Source of the DNA: Clostridium sp.
Lineage (GTDB): Bacteria > Bacillota > Clostridia > Clostridiales > Clostridiaceae
Length of the DNA: 50,559 bases
Reading direction: 5' to 3'
Assembly (NCBI GenBank): GCA_015058405.1
Contig: SVCL01000149.1
Coordinates: 1-50,559 of the forward strand
The position numbers and the translations under genes were made by a program. The notes below the pieces were generated by a model, which was given only the letters and a program-made list of their open reading frames with translations, searched no databases and was not told the origin of the DNA. The stretch's first letter is position 1. Every line of letters starts with the position of its first letter. This document shows positions 6,988 to 16,802 of the stretch, piece by piece.

Positions 6988-8304
6988 ATGTGTATTTATA
7001 ATGAATTAATAGAAAGAAGAGTAAATTTATGTGTTGTTGGACTTGGTTATGTAGGGATGCCGTTAGCAGTAGAATTTGCAAACAAGTTTAATGTTATAGG
7101 CTTTGATATAAATAAGCATAAGGTGGATTTGTATAGAGATGGTATTGATTGTACAAATGAAGTTGGAAGCGATGCTATCAAAAATTCTGGAGTGAATTTT
7201 ACTTCAGAAGAAGTTAATTTAGATAAAGCTAAATTTTTTGTAATAGCAGTACCTACTCCGATTCATAGTGATAATACTCCAGATTTACAACCATTGATTT
7301 CTGTATCAGAAATTGTAGGAAAACATTTAAAGAGAGGTGATTATGTAGTATATGAATCAACTGTTTCACCAGGGATAACAGAAGATATTTGCAGACCTAT
7401 ACTTGAAGAGATGTCAGGATTAATGTGTGGACAAGACTTTAAGATAGGATATTCACCAGAAAGAATTAATCCAGGGGATCAAGTACACAGATTAAAAAAT
7501 ACTGTAAAGATTGTTTCGGGAATAGATAAAGAATCCCTTGAAGAAATTTCAAAGGTATACTCATCTATTTTGGAAAATGGAGTATATAAAGCTGAAAATA
7601 TAAAAATTGCAGAGGCAGCCAAAATTATTGAAAATTCTCAAAGAGATGTAAATATAGCTTTTATGAATGAGATATCAGTTATATTTAATAAAATGGGTAT
7701 AGAAACATCAAAAGTATTAGAGGCAGCACAAACAAAGTGGAATTTTCAACCTTTTAAACCAGGTTTAGTTGGTGGACATTGTATAGGTGTAGATCCATAT
7801 TATTTGATTTATGCATCTGAACGTAAAGGATATAAACCAGAATTATTGATGGCTAGTAGAAAGATAAATGATGGTATGGGAGAGTTTATAGCACAGCTTG
7901 TAATAAAGAAGATGATAAAAAATAATATAAACATATCAAATGCTAAAGTAGGTATCTTGGGATTTGCATTTAAGGAAAATTGTCCAGATATTAGAAATAC
8001 AAAGGTATATTCTATAATAAAAGCACTACAAGAATACGAGATAAATGTAGTGGTAGCAGATGATTATGTTGATAAAGATGAAGTGGAAGAAAGTTATGGA
8101 GTGAAAATTATTCCGGAAAATGATGTAAATGATTTAGATGTATTAGTTTTAGCTGTTTTACATGATAAGTATTTAAAATATGATGAACAAGAACTTGCAA
8201 ATAAATTTAAAGATGATAGTAACAATAGGCTATTAATAGATGTTAAAGGCATATTCAGAGATGATGAAAGAATAAAAGAAAAGTTCAATTGCTGTAGTTT
8301 ATAA
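6988..8304 (+). CDS. Nucleotide-sugar 6-dehydrogenase (UDP-GlcNAc/ManNAc type)
   Basis: It oxidises C6 of a UDP-sugar to the uronic acid with two NAD+. The 438 residues show the Rossmann motif GLGYVGMPLA (about 11-20), the PTPIHSDNTPDL segment of the N-terminal domain, and the catalytic Cys265 in GGHCIGVDPYYL. The C-terminal UDP-binding Rossmann domain contains GFAFKENCPDIRNTK. The overall pattern is closest to the TviB/WbpA/WecC group, which acts on UDP-N-acetylhexosamines, rather than to plain UDP-glucose dehydrogenases. The ATG follows AAAGGGG. It starts the intact part of the island cargo and would supply an acidic sugar for the glycosyltransferases downstream. The exact sugar cannot be read from the sequence. 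Confidence 0.88.
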   Translation: MCIYNELIERRVNLCVVGLGYVGMPLAVEFANKFNVIGFDINKHKVDLYRDGIDCTNEVGSDAIKNSGVNFTSEEVNLDKAKFFVIAVPTPIHSDNTPDLQPLISVSEIVGKHLKRGDYVVYESTVSPGITEDICRPILEEMSGLMCGQDFKIGYSPERINPGDQVHRLKNTVKIVSGIDKESLEEISKVYSSILENGVYKAENIKIAEAAKIIENSQRDVNIAFMNEISVIFNKMGIETSKVLEAAQTKWNFQPFKPGLVGGHCIGVDPYYLIYASERKGYKPELLMASRKINDGMGEFIAQLVIKKMIKNNINISNAKVGILGFAFKENCPDIRNTKVYSIIKALQEYEINVVVADDYVDKDEVEESYGVKIIPENDVNDLDVLVLAVLHDKYLKYDEQELANKFKDDSNNRLLIDVKGIFRDDERIKEKFNCCSL

Positions 8305-8337
8305 AAATAATTAAGAAGGGAAGAAGGGAAGAAAAAA

Positions 8338-9645
8338 ATGAAATCTGCATATTTTATTCCAACAAATAGAAAAATAGAAAGATGTATAAAAAGTTATATA
8401 AAAGAGATTATTTATGCGAAAGAAGAATATTCGTTAGATATTCCTTTAGTGGTTATTGAAACTAATAATGAAGAATTTGTGAAGGATAATCATAGGGTTA
8501 TAGAGGAGCTAAAAACTAAATATCCTGATTTAGAAATATTTCATATAACTACTGATATACAAGAAAAATATTTTGATGAGTTGTTTAAAAACATAAATAA
8601 TGGTGAAGAGATTAAGAAAATGTTTTTAGATACAAAATCAAACTATGGAACAACAATGAATAAAGTGTCACTAGTTACATGTTCATTAGGTGCAGAAGTA
8701 TTTCATAGAAGAGATTCAGATACATGTTTAATAAATGATGAATTACCTAATGTTAGAAATGTATATCCAATAGAATATGAATTAAAGTATATAGGAAGAA
8801 AGATAAAAGATTTAGATTCAGATAAAATTAATGTACCAGAAGGAGTTGACTTAGAAAAAGAAATAACAGTAGTAGGTGGAAACTATTTTGGAGAATGGAA
8901 TCTTGATGTTAAAGATTTTGCAAGAAAGTCTTTTGATATTATTTATAAGTTATATGAATTACTTGGCTTTGAAAAAGATAGTATTAAGGAAATTTGTGAT
9001 GAAGCGTTCAGGTTTGATGCTGAATTTGAAGATAAAGATAGACTTACATTAGTTACATCTGTTAACGATGGATTAAATCCTGATTGTGGAAATGTTGCAG
9101 TGTATAAGTTGCATGAATACATGCCTAATGTACCAGGAATGAATACATTAGCAGCTGATTATTTTATATTTGATACTGCAACTGCATTAGGATTACCTTC
9201 ACTTCATCATACACGTGCAGTATTTCATGAATATCATTCAGAAAGATTTGAACTTGATAAAAAGAATAAGTATTGGTACGGAGTATCTAAATTTGCAGAT
9301 TACTTCAATAATTATGGAACTATCTATAATGATAGTATTAAAGATGATTTTTGCAATGATGAAGTTTTAATATCTGAACAGATAAAAGATATGTTAAAGG
9401 AAAAAATAAAGAGTTTTGAAGGTTTAGATAAAGATTTACGTGTAGATAGAATAAGACAAATAGCATCACAAGTGTTAATTACTTTTAATGATCTATATAA
9501 AAAAATAGGTGATGAATTATTAAAAAATGCAGAATTATATATTGAAGAAGCTGATGAAGATTACAGAAAGCATATACTTCTTTTTAATGAATGGGCAGAT
9601 ATAATAAAAAAGGCAAAGGAAATAGATATAAGAAAATTTATTTAG
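8338..9645 (+). CDS. DUF6271-like protein, possible glycosyltransferase
   Basis: The 435-residue protein has no signal peptide or membrane segment. It starts with a nucleotide-diphosphosugar-transferase-like beta strand (SAYFIPTNRKIERCIKSYI). It carries RRDSDTC at residues 124-130, where Asp126-x-Asp128 resembles the metal-binding DxD of GT-A glycosyltransferases. Further marks are HHTRAVFHEYHSERFE near residue 300 and a helical C-terminus. I recall this family as DUF6271, occurring in small cargo or biosynthetic operons; I cannot confirm that here. It lies 33 bp after the sugar dehydrogenase and before a transporter and a GT2. It may transfer or modify the activated uronic sugar. The function is an inference. 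Confidence 0.55.
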   Translation: MKSAYFIPTNRKIERCIKSYIKEIIYAKEEYSLDIPLVVIETNNEEFVKDNHRVIEELKTKYPDLEIFHITTDIQEKYFDELFKNINNGEEIKKMFLDTKSNYGTTMNKVSLVTCSLGAEVFHRRDSDTCLINDELPNVRNVYPIEYELKYIGRKIKDLDSDKINVPEGVDLEKEITVVGGNYFGEWNLDVKDFARKSFDIIYKLYELLGFEKDSIKEICDEAFRFDAEFEDKDRLTLVTSVNDGLNPDCGNVAVYKLHEYMPNVPGMNTLAADYFIFDTATALGLPSLHHTRAVFHEYHSERFELDKKNKYWYGVSKFADYFNNYGTIYNDSIKDDFCNDEVLISEQIKDMLKEKIKSFEGLDKDLRVDRIRQIASQVLITFNDLYKKIGDELLKNAELYIEEADEDYRKHILLFNEWADIIKKAKEIDIRKFI

Positions 9646-9694
9646 TTTAAAAGTAATGTATTAAAGTGAATAAAATTTTTTTAGGGGGAAATTC

Positions 9695-11023
9695 ATGAAA
9701 AGGTTGAATAAAGAAATTTTAAAACTCGCTTTACCCATAATTATTCAAGAAGCAATTTTTCAGATTCAGGGTATTGTTGATAAATTATTTCTTGGAAAAA
9801 TTGATTTTAGTTTTATATCAGTAATTGGAAATGTAACATATCCTTTAAATATTACTTATGCAATAATTATTGCAATTTGCACAGGTGTAACGATATTAAT
9901 CGGACAAAATTATAAATCGGAAGAGGCAGTATCGAGATATATAACAGTAGCATTAAAATACAATTTGTTATTTGGGCTTATCATATTTATATTGTGGAAA
10001 TTTATTTCAGGACCAATGTTTGGAATAATTGATGTAAATCAGCATCTTTTACCTATGTGTATTGATTATATGTATTATATTTCATTTTATTTAATATTAT
10101 GTGGCGTTGATTCTTCACTTCAATCATTAGCGCAAGTTTCTGGTATTACCTATCCTATTTTATATGCATCTATTGTAAAAGTGTTAGTAAATATAGTTTT
10201 AGATTGGATTTTTATTTGTCAGCCTTTTGGGATTCCTTGCTTTGGAATAAAAGGAGCAGCAATAGCAACAGCAATAGCAAATTCAGCCGGTGCAGTATTT
10301 TTATTTTGGTATTTAATTATATATAAGGCTATTGTTAAGTTAAATAGAAATACTAATTTCAAAAATGATATTAGCGATTGTAAAGAAATATTAAGACTTG
10401 GTATTCCAACTAGTTTTGAATCTTTATTCTGGTATGTTGGAAGTTTTACAGTAACAAAATTTCTTAATATGATAAATGAAAGTGAAGTGGGAATTTATTC
10501 GTTAGTTACTAGTATAGAGATGATTTTATATATTTTTTGTACAGCTTTTGGAACATCAACACTTGTCTTGATAAGTAGAAAGATGAATAAAGCGTATAGC
10601 AGTGAAATCAGAGTTATATTTAAAGAATGTTTAAAACTTAATCTTTCAGTTATTTGTAGTATATCTATAATATTTTTTATAGGTAGGTATAGTTTATTAG
10701 GTTTCTTTACGAATGATAATTCAATTATTATGCAATCTAGTAATTATTTAATTATAATGTTTATTACTTTAATTCCTAAAACATTGAATGTTATTATAGG
10801 AAGTAGTATACGTGCAATGGGAAATGTTAAATGGATGTTAGTAACACAGATTATTGGAACAATTATAACAGTAGCTTTTTCATATTTATTAGTTTTTATT
10901 GTTAATCTAGGAACATTGGGCGTATTTTTAACATTTTTTATTGATGAATTTTTTAGAGCATGTATAAATTATGTTAAATTTCTTCAAATGACTAATAAGC
11001 AAGTTGTTAACGTTTTAGAATAA
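9695..11023 (+). CDS. MATE-family multidrug/lipid-type exporter
   Basis: A 442-residue integral membrane protein with about twelve hydrophobic helices in two repeats. The N-terminus EILKLALPIIIQEAIFQIQGIVDKLFLGKI and the segment FGIKGAAIATAIANSAGAV (about 185-205) are typical of the MATE superfamily, whose members export cationic drugs or other small molecules using Na+ or H+ gradients. A GGGGGAAA-type site precedes the ATG. It lies between two putative glycosylation proteins in the island, so it may export a glycosylated small molecule made by its neighbours or confer resistance. The substrate is unknown. Confidence 0.88.
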   Translation: MKRLNKEILKLALPIIIQEAIFQIQGIVDKLFLGKIDFSFISVIGNVTYPLNITYAIIIAICTGVTILIGQNYKSEEAVSRYITVALKYNLLFGLIIFILWKFISGPMFGIIDVNQHLLPMCIDYMYYISFYLILCGVDSSLQSLAQVSGITYPILYASIVKVLVNIVLDWIFICQPFGIPCFGIKGAAIATAIANSAGAVFLFWYLIIYKAIVKLNRNTNFKNDISDCKEILRLGIPTSFESLFWYVGSFTVTKFLNMINESEVGIYSLVTSIEMILYIFCTAFGTSTLVLISRKMNKAYSSEIRVIFKECLKLNLSVICSISIIFFIGRYSLLGFFTNDNSIIMQSSNYLIIMFITLIPKTLNVIIGSSIRAMGNVKWMLVTQIIGTIITVAFSYLLVFIVNLGTLGVFLTFFIDEFFRACINYVKFLQMTNKQVVNVLE

Positions 11024-11045
11024 GTATTAAAAAGGGGAGTATGCT

Positions 11046-12101
11046 ATGGAGAATGTATTGGTTAGTGTTATAATTCCAACTTATAATAGAGAAAAGACAA
11101 TAAAAAGATCCATTAATTCAGTACTTAATCAGACTATAGAAGATTTTGAAATAATAGTTGTTGACGATAGAAGTACTGATAGTACGAAAGAAATTATTAG
11201 AGAATATCAGAAAAAAGATAATAGAATAAAGTATGTTATAAATAAAAACTTAAAGGGACCTGCAGGGGCTAGAAATATGGGCATAAGAGAAGCATGTGGT
11301 AAATACATTGCATTTTTAGATTCTGATGATAAATGGGAAGAATTCCACCTTGAAGATTCTATAAATCTTATGAAGAAAACTGATTCTGCAGCGTGTTTTG
11401 CATATTGGTATGAAAAACATGGAGATTTTGTTGAAGATTTAGCAGAATGTAAGGAGATAAAAGATAAATTAAATGAGGCTATTAAAGCTTTATGTGTGAA
11501 GGATTATGGAGATTATTTTTGTCTAGAGAGCAGCTTTTTAGAATATTCTATAATATCGTATTTTTATTGTTATCATATAAATACATTAGTAATGAAAAGG
11601 GAATGTATACAAAAGACAGGGAAATTTAAAGAAGATTTATTTACAAGTGAAGATGTAGATTTGGTTCTTAGAATTATTGATACATGTAAAGTTGTTATAG
11701 ATAAAAAGGCACATTTTACTTATTATGATGATGGAGAAAATAATTTATATTCATATATAAATAGAGATAATATTAATGTAAGTAAAATTGTTGAAGATAA
11801 AGAGATTGTTAGAAGACTTACATTAGATGGAGAAAACAAGAATAAGATGAGAAAATATTTAAAGAAACTTGTATGTAATTCTAGTAATATAAAAAATAAA
11901 AAAATGTGTTTAGATATTATAGATAAACGTATTGAAGAAAAATATTATACATTAGCATTTATTAATTCTTCTGGTAAAAATGCATTAAAGTATGCAAAAG
12001 AATTATTTCTTTCAAATAAGAGTTTAAAAAATCTAGCTTTTTTATGCAGATGTGTAGTTAATTCTAAAAAAGAGGGGATATATAATTTTGATTTTAATTA
12101 A
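11046..12101 (+). CDS. Family 2 glycosyltransferase
   Basis: The 351-residue GT-A enzyme opens VSVIIPTYNREKTIKRSI with VVDDRSTD near residue 38, the usual nucleotide-binding strand. It carries the metal-binding AFLDSDDKWE at about residues 88-97. An ED-x-D element (SEDVDLVLRI, about 205) fits the catalytic base region of inverting GT2 enzymes. The C-terminal 120 residues are basic and helical, with no membrane segment, so it is probably cytoplasmic or membrane-associated. It follows the MATE gene by 22 bp and is followed by a strong terminator, so it is the last gene of the cargo operon. Donor and acceptor sugars are unknown. Confidence 0.88.
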   Translation: MENVLVSVIIPTYNREKTIKRSINSVLNQTIEDFEIIVVDDRSTDSTKEIIREYQKKDNRIKYVINKNLKGPAGARNMGIREACGKYIAFLDSDDKWEEFHLEDSINLMKKTDSAACFAYWYEKHGDFVEDLAECKEIKDKLNEAIKALCVKDYGDYFCLESSFLEYSIISYFYCYHINTLVMKRECIQKTGKFKEDLFTSEDVDLVLRIIDTCKVVIDKKAHFTYYDDGENNLYSYINRDNINVSKIVEDKEIVRRLTLDGENKNKMRKYLKKLVCNSSNIKNKKMCLDIIDKRIEEKYYTLAFINSSGKNALKYAKELFLSNKSLKNLAFLCRCVVNSKKEGIYNFDFN

Positions 12102-12140
12102 ATAAAAAATACTGAGTTTTTTATATTATAAAACATGTAA

Positions 12141-12179
12141 AAAGAACTTTGATAATCAATAACATCAAAGTTCTTTTTT
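12141..12179 (+). terminator. Rho-independent terminator of the island operon
   Basis: AAAGAACTTTGAT (12141-12153) and ATCAAAGTTCTTT (12164-12176) form a 13-bp perfect stem with a 10-nt loop, followed by TTT. The rest of the 277-bp gap up to 12378 shows nothing recognisable. Confidence 0.85.
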
Positions 12180-12378
12180 AAAACTTTTTTAAATATCCAT
12201 TTCTGATTGTTGCCACTTCTAAAATTATATTGAAAAACATTAGCTTTCCTAAAATAGCTTTGATTGTTTTTGTATCTCTAAGTTCTATTATATATAGGAT
12301 TTAAAATTGCATCTAGGTATTAGTAGGATAAGGGTTTATATGATAGAATAGCATAAAAAAGGAAAAAGGGGCGTTTAA

Positions 12379-13272
12379 ATGAAAAATACAAGGATATTAG
12401 GACATATACTAGCTTTAGTAACTATGTTTATTTGGGGAATAACATATATATCAACAAAAGTACTTTTAGAAGATTTTACTCCGTTAGAAATATTACTATA
12501 TAGATTTATAATTGCATATATTATTCTTTTAATAATTCATCCTAAGTTTAAAAAGATAGTTTTAAAAGATGAAATTCTTTTTGCATTAGCAGGACTTACA
12601 GGACTTACTATATATTATGCTTTTGAAAATATATCATTAAATTATACTTTAGCTTCTAATGTAGGACTTCTTATTACAACAGCACCTATATTAACAGCAA
12701 TATTTAATAAATTTGCCTTTAAAGAAAAATCTGTAGATAAAAAATTAATATATGGATTTGTACTAGCTATTATAGGGATATTTTTAGTTGTGTTTAATGG
12801 TAACTTTATATTGAAATTAAATCCATTAGGAGACTTTTTAGCAATTATTGCAGCAGTAGTATGGGCAGTATATTCTATAATTTTAGCTAAGATAGGGGAT
12901 AAGTATAATTACATATATGTAACAAGAAAAATGTTTTTCTACGGAATTATAACCTTACTTCCATTAATACTTATATCAGATGTTCAATTCTCTTTTGAAT
13001 CTATATTTATTCCAAAGAACTTTTGGAATTTAGCATTTTTAAGTGTAATAGCATCTTCTTTATGCTTTGTTATATGGAATAAATGTATGAGAATTTTAGG
13101 ACCAGTTACAGCTAATAATTATATTTATATGGTCCCACTTATTACAGCAACAACATCAGTTATTGTTTTAGATGAACCATTAACTAAAGTTGTTATTATA
13201 GGAGGAGTATTAATACTTGTTGGCTTATATATATCACAAAATGGGTTTAAAAATCCTTTTAATAATAGGTGA
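12379..13272 (+). CDS. EamA/DMT-family permease
   Basis: A 297-residue membrane protein with ten predicted helices in two EamA repeats (about 8-140 and 150-290). Family marks are MFIWGITYISTKVLLEDFTPLEILLYR at the N-terminus, PILTAIF and the second-repeat A-x-x-W-A-x-Y (AAVVWAVYSII). Such drug/metabolite transporters usually export amino acids, nucleosides or other metabolites; the substrate cannot be predicted. It has its own GGGG-type ribosome binding site and no partner genes. It is the first gene after the island that looks like ordinary chromosome. Confidence 0.87.
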   Translation: MKNTRILGHILALVTMFIWGITYISTKVLLEDFTPLEILLYRFIIAYIILLIIHPKFKKIVLKDEILFALAGLTGLTIYYAFENISLNYTLASNVGLLITTAPILTAIFNKFAFKEKSVDKKLIYGFVLAIIGIFLVVFNGNFILKLNPLGDFLAIIAAVVWAVYSIILAKIGDKYNYIYVTRKMFFYGIITLLPLILISDVQFSFESIFIPKNFWNLAFLSVIASSLCFVIWNKCMRILGPVTANNYIYMVPLITATTSVIVLDEPLTKVVIIGGVLILVGLYISQNGFKNPFNNR

Positions 13273-13315
13273 AAGGATTGAAAAACTGATATAATTTTGT
13301 TAAAAATATGGTAAA

Positions 13316-13667
13316 ATGTTTTGGGATATAGATGATTTCTGGGAATATAATCAGTTTTATGGGATGTATGATGAAGGAGAATTAAAAGCTACAGGGATAT
13401 ATTGTATCATGTATGGAAGTCCTATTTTAGTAGCTACATCTTATGGAGAAAAAAATAAGTATCAAAATGAATTACTAAAAAGTATTAATGAATTTTTACC
13501 AGATAACCTATATTGTCATTTAGATATTGGTGCATATAAATCGATGTCTTCCTATGAATAAAGAAATAGTATTAAATGTATTACAAAATAATAAAAGTGC
13601 ATTAAATCTATATAATAAGATGTGCTTTGAAGTTATAGGGGAATTTGAAGAAGTAGTATTTGAATAA
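13316..13667 (+). pseudogene. GNAT N-acetyltransferase, broken by a frameshift/deletion
   Basis: The first frame (13316-13561) encodes 81 residues starting MFWDIDDFWEYNQFYGMYDE, an N-terminal part of a GNAT-like enzyme. A second frame, open from an ATG at 13554 to a stop at 13667, encodes 38 residues including LQNNKSALNLYNKMCFEVIG. This is the classic GNAT C-terminal pattern (N-x-x-A-x-x-L-Y-x-K-x-G-F). The central acetyl-CoA-binding motif (R/Q-x-x-G-x-G/A) is missing, so part of the gene is deleted as well as frameshifted. No obvious ribosome binding site is seen. The acceptor is unknown. Confidence 0.75.
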
Positions 13668-13708
13668 AGGTATTAGGAGAGTTATAAAGAATTCTCCTAA
13701 TACCTTTT
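13666..13708. terminator. Bidirectional terminator
   Basis: AAAGGTATTAGGAGA (13666-13680) and TCTCCTAATACCTTT (13693-13707) form a 15-bp perfect stem between convergent genes. T-rich tracts occur on both sides, so it can serve the acetyltransferase remnant and the nucleoside phosphorylase. Confidence 0.85.
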
Positions 13709-14525
13709 ATAAATCTTCAACTAGATGCTTAATAATTAAAATACACTTTTTTAAAATGTCATTGAAAGAATTTAGTATATCTTCATGACTTAATTCTTCA
13801 TCAGAAAATGCAGCTGCCATAGATACTATAGTAGAAAATGCAGCAACTTTCATGCCACAATGGTTAGCTACTATAACTTCTGGAAGAGTAGACATTCCTA
13901 CTACATCAGCTCCTAATATACCAGCCATTTTAGTTTCTGCTATACTTTCATAATTTGGCCCAGAAAACATAGCATATACTCCTTCTTTTAAATTTATATT
14001 TAATGAGTCAGCAATTGTTTTGATTTTCTTTCTTAAATCTTTATCATATGCATTGCTCATGTCTGGAAATCTAGGTCCAAATTCATTAAGGTTTTTTCCT
14101 ATTAAAGGATTGTTGCCTGATAAATTAATATGATCTTTTAATAAAACTATATCTCCAGGAACTATAGTAGGAGTTGTTTGTCCAGCACAATTAGTGAGAA
14201 TTAAAGTTTTTACTCCTAGAAGTTTCATAACTCTTATAGGAAGAGTTATTTTATTCATAGCATTTCCTTCATAATAATGGAGCCTTCCTTGCATTATAAC
14301 AACATCTTTCTTTTTTAGTTTACCTATTACTAATTTGCCTTCATGTCCTTCAACAGTTGGAGTTATAAAGTTGGGGATATCTTTAAAATCATAATATTCA
14401 GCTTCTTTTACCTCATTAGCTAATTCTCCAAGTCCAGTTCCGAGAACTATTCCTATTGTAGGTTTATATTTTGTTTTATTTCTTAAATAATCAAAGGCTT
14501 CATTAATTTTTAAAGATATATTCAT
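13707..14525 (-). CDS. Purine nucleoside phosphorylase (PNP-I, trimeric type)
   Basis: It cleaves purine (deoxy)nucleosides with phosphate in purine salvage. The 272 residues match the family: VLGTGLGELA (27-36), GRLHYYEG (80-87), TNCAGQ (111-116), SGPNYESIAE (188-197, with Glu193 as the conserved base-contacting residue) and GMSTLPEVIVA (210-220). Several positions are unusual. The consensus S-x-x-T-N-x-A-A-G, whose Asn contacts the 6-oxopurine, reads STIVSMAAA at 231-239, so Thr and Asn are Val234 and Ser235. TNAAG is TNCAG. Substrate preference may differ from inosine/guanosine. The ATG follows GGAGGAAA. Confidence 0.88.
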   Translation of the reverse strand: MNISLKINEAFDYLRNKTKYKPTIGIVLGTGLGELANEVKEAEYYDFKDIPNFITPTVEGHEGKLVIGKLKKKDVVIMQGRLHYYEGNAMNKITLPIRVMKLLGVKTLILTNCAGQTTPTIVPGDIVLLKDHINLSGNNPLIGKNLNEFGPRFPDMSNAYDKDLRKKIKTIADSLNINLKEGVYAMFSGPNYESIAETKMAGILGADVVGMSTLPEVIVANHCGMKVAAFSTIVSMAAAFSDEELSHEDILNSFNDILKKCILIIKHLVEDL

Positions 14526-14641
14526 AAGGTTTCCTCCTACAAAATTGACATATATATTGTTGTTAATTTAAAATTATCCTTGGAATATTTTAACACAATA
14601 TAGAAATAAGTAAAAATTAAAGCTGGGGGAGGCTATAGACT

Positions 14642-15316
14642 ATGAGTTATTTTAAAGGATGGAGTAAGTTGGATTTTATATGGCTTTTTTTATCTAATTT
14701 TACTATTTTAGCATTAAGTATATATTGGGGAGATAGTATTTTATCTATAATATCTGCTATAGCTGGTGTTATTAATGTTATATTAGTCTCAAAGCAAATG
14801 ATATCAAATTATTATTTTGGCATTATAGGAGTATCAACTTATGCATATATAGCGTTTCAATCAAAGTTATATGGAGACTTTATGTTGAATGCTTTTTATT
14901 ATTTACCAATGCAGTTTGTTGGAATTTACATGTGGAATAAAGCTAAAGAAAAAAGTGAAAAAAATGAAGTGGAATCTAGATTAATGACTAATAAACAAAG
15001 AATATTATTAACTATTATTAGTGCCTTATCTATAGGAGTATATTCAGCTGTTCTTAAAATTTTAGGTGGTAATATTCCAATAATTGATGCTACTTCAACA
15101 GTTTTATCTGTTATAGCTATGATACTTATGGTAAAGCAATATGTAGAACAATGGCACTTATGGGTAATAATTAATGGGGTATCTATATTAATGTGGGTAA
15201 TATCTTTGTGTGAAGGAAGTGGAGATTTAGCTACATTATTAATGTGGATTATATACTTATTAAATAGTGTATTTGGATTAGTAAATTGGCAAAGAGCTAG
15301 CAAAAAGAATATATAA
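14642..15316 (+). CDS. pnuC: PnuC-type nicotinamide riboside transporter
   Basis: A 224-residue membrane protein with about seven helices and the PnuC family pattern, including SAIAGVINVILVSKQMISNYYFGI (about 38-61) and repeated Trp-rich segments such as QFVGIYMWNKA and EQWHLWVIINGVSILMW. PnuC proteins take up nicotinamide riboside (or related B-vitamin precursors in PnuT/PnuX) by facilitated diffusion followed by phosphorylation inside the cell. The ATG follows GGGGAGG (14629-14635). It diverges from the nucleoside phosphorylase, which would suit salvage of ribosylated bases. I saw no riboswitch in the 116-bp gap. The vitamin specificity is inferred from the best-known members. Confidence 0.85.
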   Translation: MSYFKGWSKLDFIWLFLSNFTILALSIYWGDSILSIISAIAGVINVILVSKQMISNYYFGIIGVSTYAYIAFQSKLYGDFMLNAFYYLPMQFVGIYMWNKAKEKSEKNEVESRLMTNKQRILLTIISALSIGVYSAVLKILGGNIPIIDATSTVLSVIAMILMVKQYVEQWHLWVIINGVSILMWVISLCEGSGDLATLLMWIIYLLNSVFGLVNWQRASKKNI

Positions 15317-15444
15317 ATTTAAGAAAATAATAAAAATTGTTTTTTAATAAGTATGCAAAAAAGAGTAATAATATATTAATGAAAAAATAAATTTATTAAT
15401 AAAGTGCATGCAAAAACTAAAAAAAATTAAATTAATCATATTAC

Positions 15445-15473
15445 TTGAATAAAAATGTAAAATGGTGTATTCT
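15445..15473 (+). promoter_or_regulatory. Candidate ilvC promoter
   Basis: TTGAAT (15445-15450) and TATTCT (15468-15473) with a 17-bp spacer lie about 100 bp before the start codon. The rest of the 259-bp gap before ilvC is AT-rich, and no T-box elements are seen. Confidence 0.45.
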
Positions 15474-15514
15474 TATAAATAAAGGCAAAGCAGTAAATAA
15501 AAGGCGTTAATAAA

Positions 15515-15543
15515 TTAATGGAATGTGGGGAGTATTCCATTAA
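15515..15543 (+). promoter_or_regulatory. Hairpin in the ilvC leader
   Basis: TTAATGGAAT (15515-15524) and ATTCCATTAA (15534-15543) form a 10-bp perfect stem around the loop GTGGGGAGT, 32 bp before the ilvC ATG. There is no T-run, so it is not a simple terminator. It may act as an operator, mRNA stabiliser or part of a leader; the function is unknown. Confidence 0.4.
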
Positions 15544-15563
15544 AAATTTATACGCAGCATTAG

Positions 15564-16598
<1,035 letters not shown>

Positions 16599-16637
16599 TT
16601 AATGTTATTAGATAAAATGTTAATTTAAAGGAAAGAC

Positions 16638-16676
16638 CTACAGCGTACAGTGTAAAGTGTATGCTGTAGTTTTTTT
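16638..16676 (+). terminator. ilvC terminator
   Basis: CTACAGCGTACA (16638-16649) and TGTATGCTGTAG (16658-16669) pair over 12 bp with one G-T wobble, followed by seven T. Confidence 0.9.
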
Positions 16677-16802
16677 GTTTACAATTCTATTTTTTGTGAT
16701 AACTTTAATGACTATTTATTATTACTATTATAATGTTATAATAATATATGTTGTACTTTAAATATAAGAGCAATCTGTATTAAGTAAGGGGATGATTAAT
16801 AT

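Larger units (their letters stand above)
3210..12101. mobile_element. Decayed Tn7-like genomic island at attTn7 (left boundary uncertain)
   Basis: The island comprises the right end, tnsA remnant, tnsB, truncated tnsC, a deletion junction near 6530, then cargo genes for sugar activation, glycosyl transfer and export. tnsD/TniQ is absent. No reverse-oriented TnsB sites or second ATTAA-flanked terminus were recognised, so 12101 (end of the last gene of the cargo run) is a working limit. Bases 12102-12378 hold only a terminator and AT-rich sequence. Loss of tnsA function, tnsC and the target selector implies that it cannot move unaided. Confidence 0.6.

Noticed and set aside
12180..12378. Left end of the Tn7-like element just after the glycosyltransferase
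   Set aside because: AAACTTTTTTAAAT at 12181-12194 is only vaguely like a reversed TnsB site; there is no array and no terminal ACA next to ATTAA.
14526..14641. NAD+ or other riboswitch before pnuC
   Set aside because: The gap is short and AT-rich, without a recognisable aptamer core.
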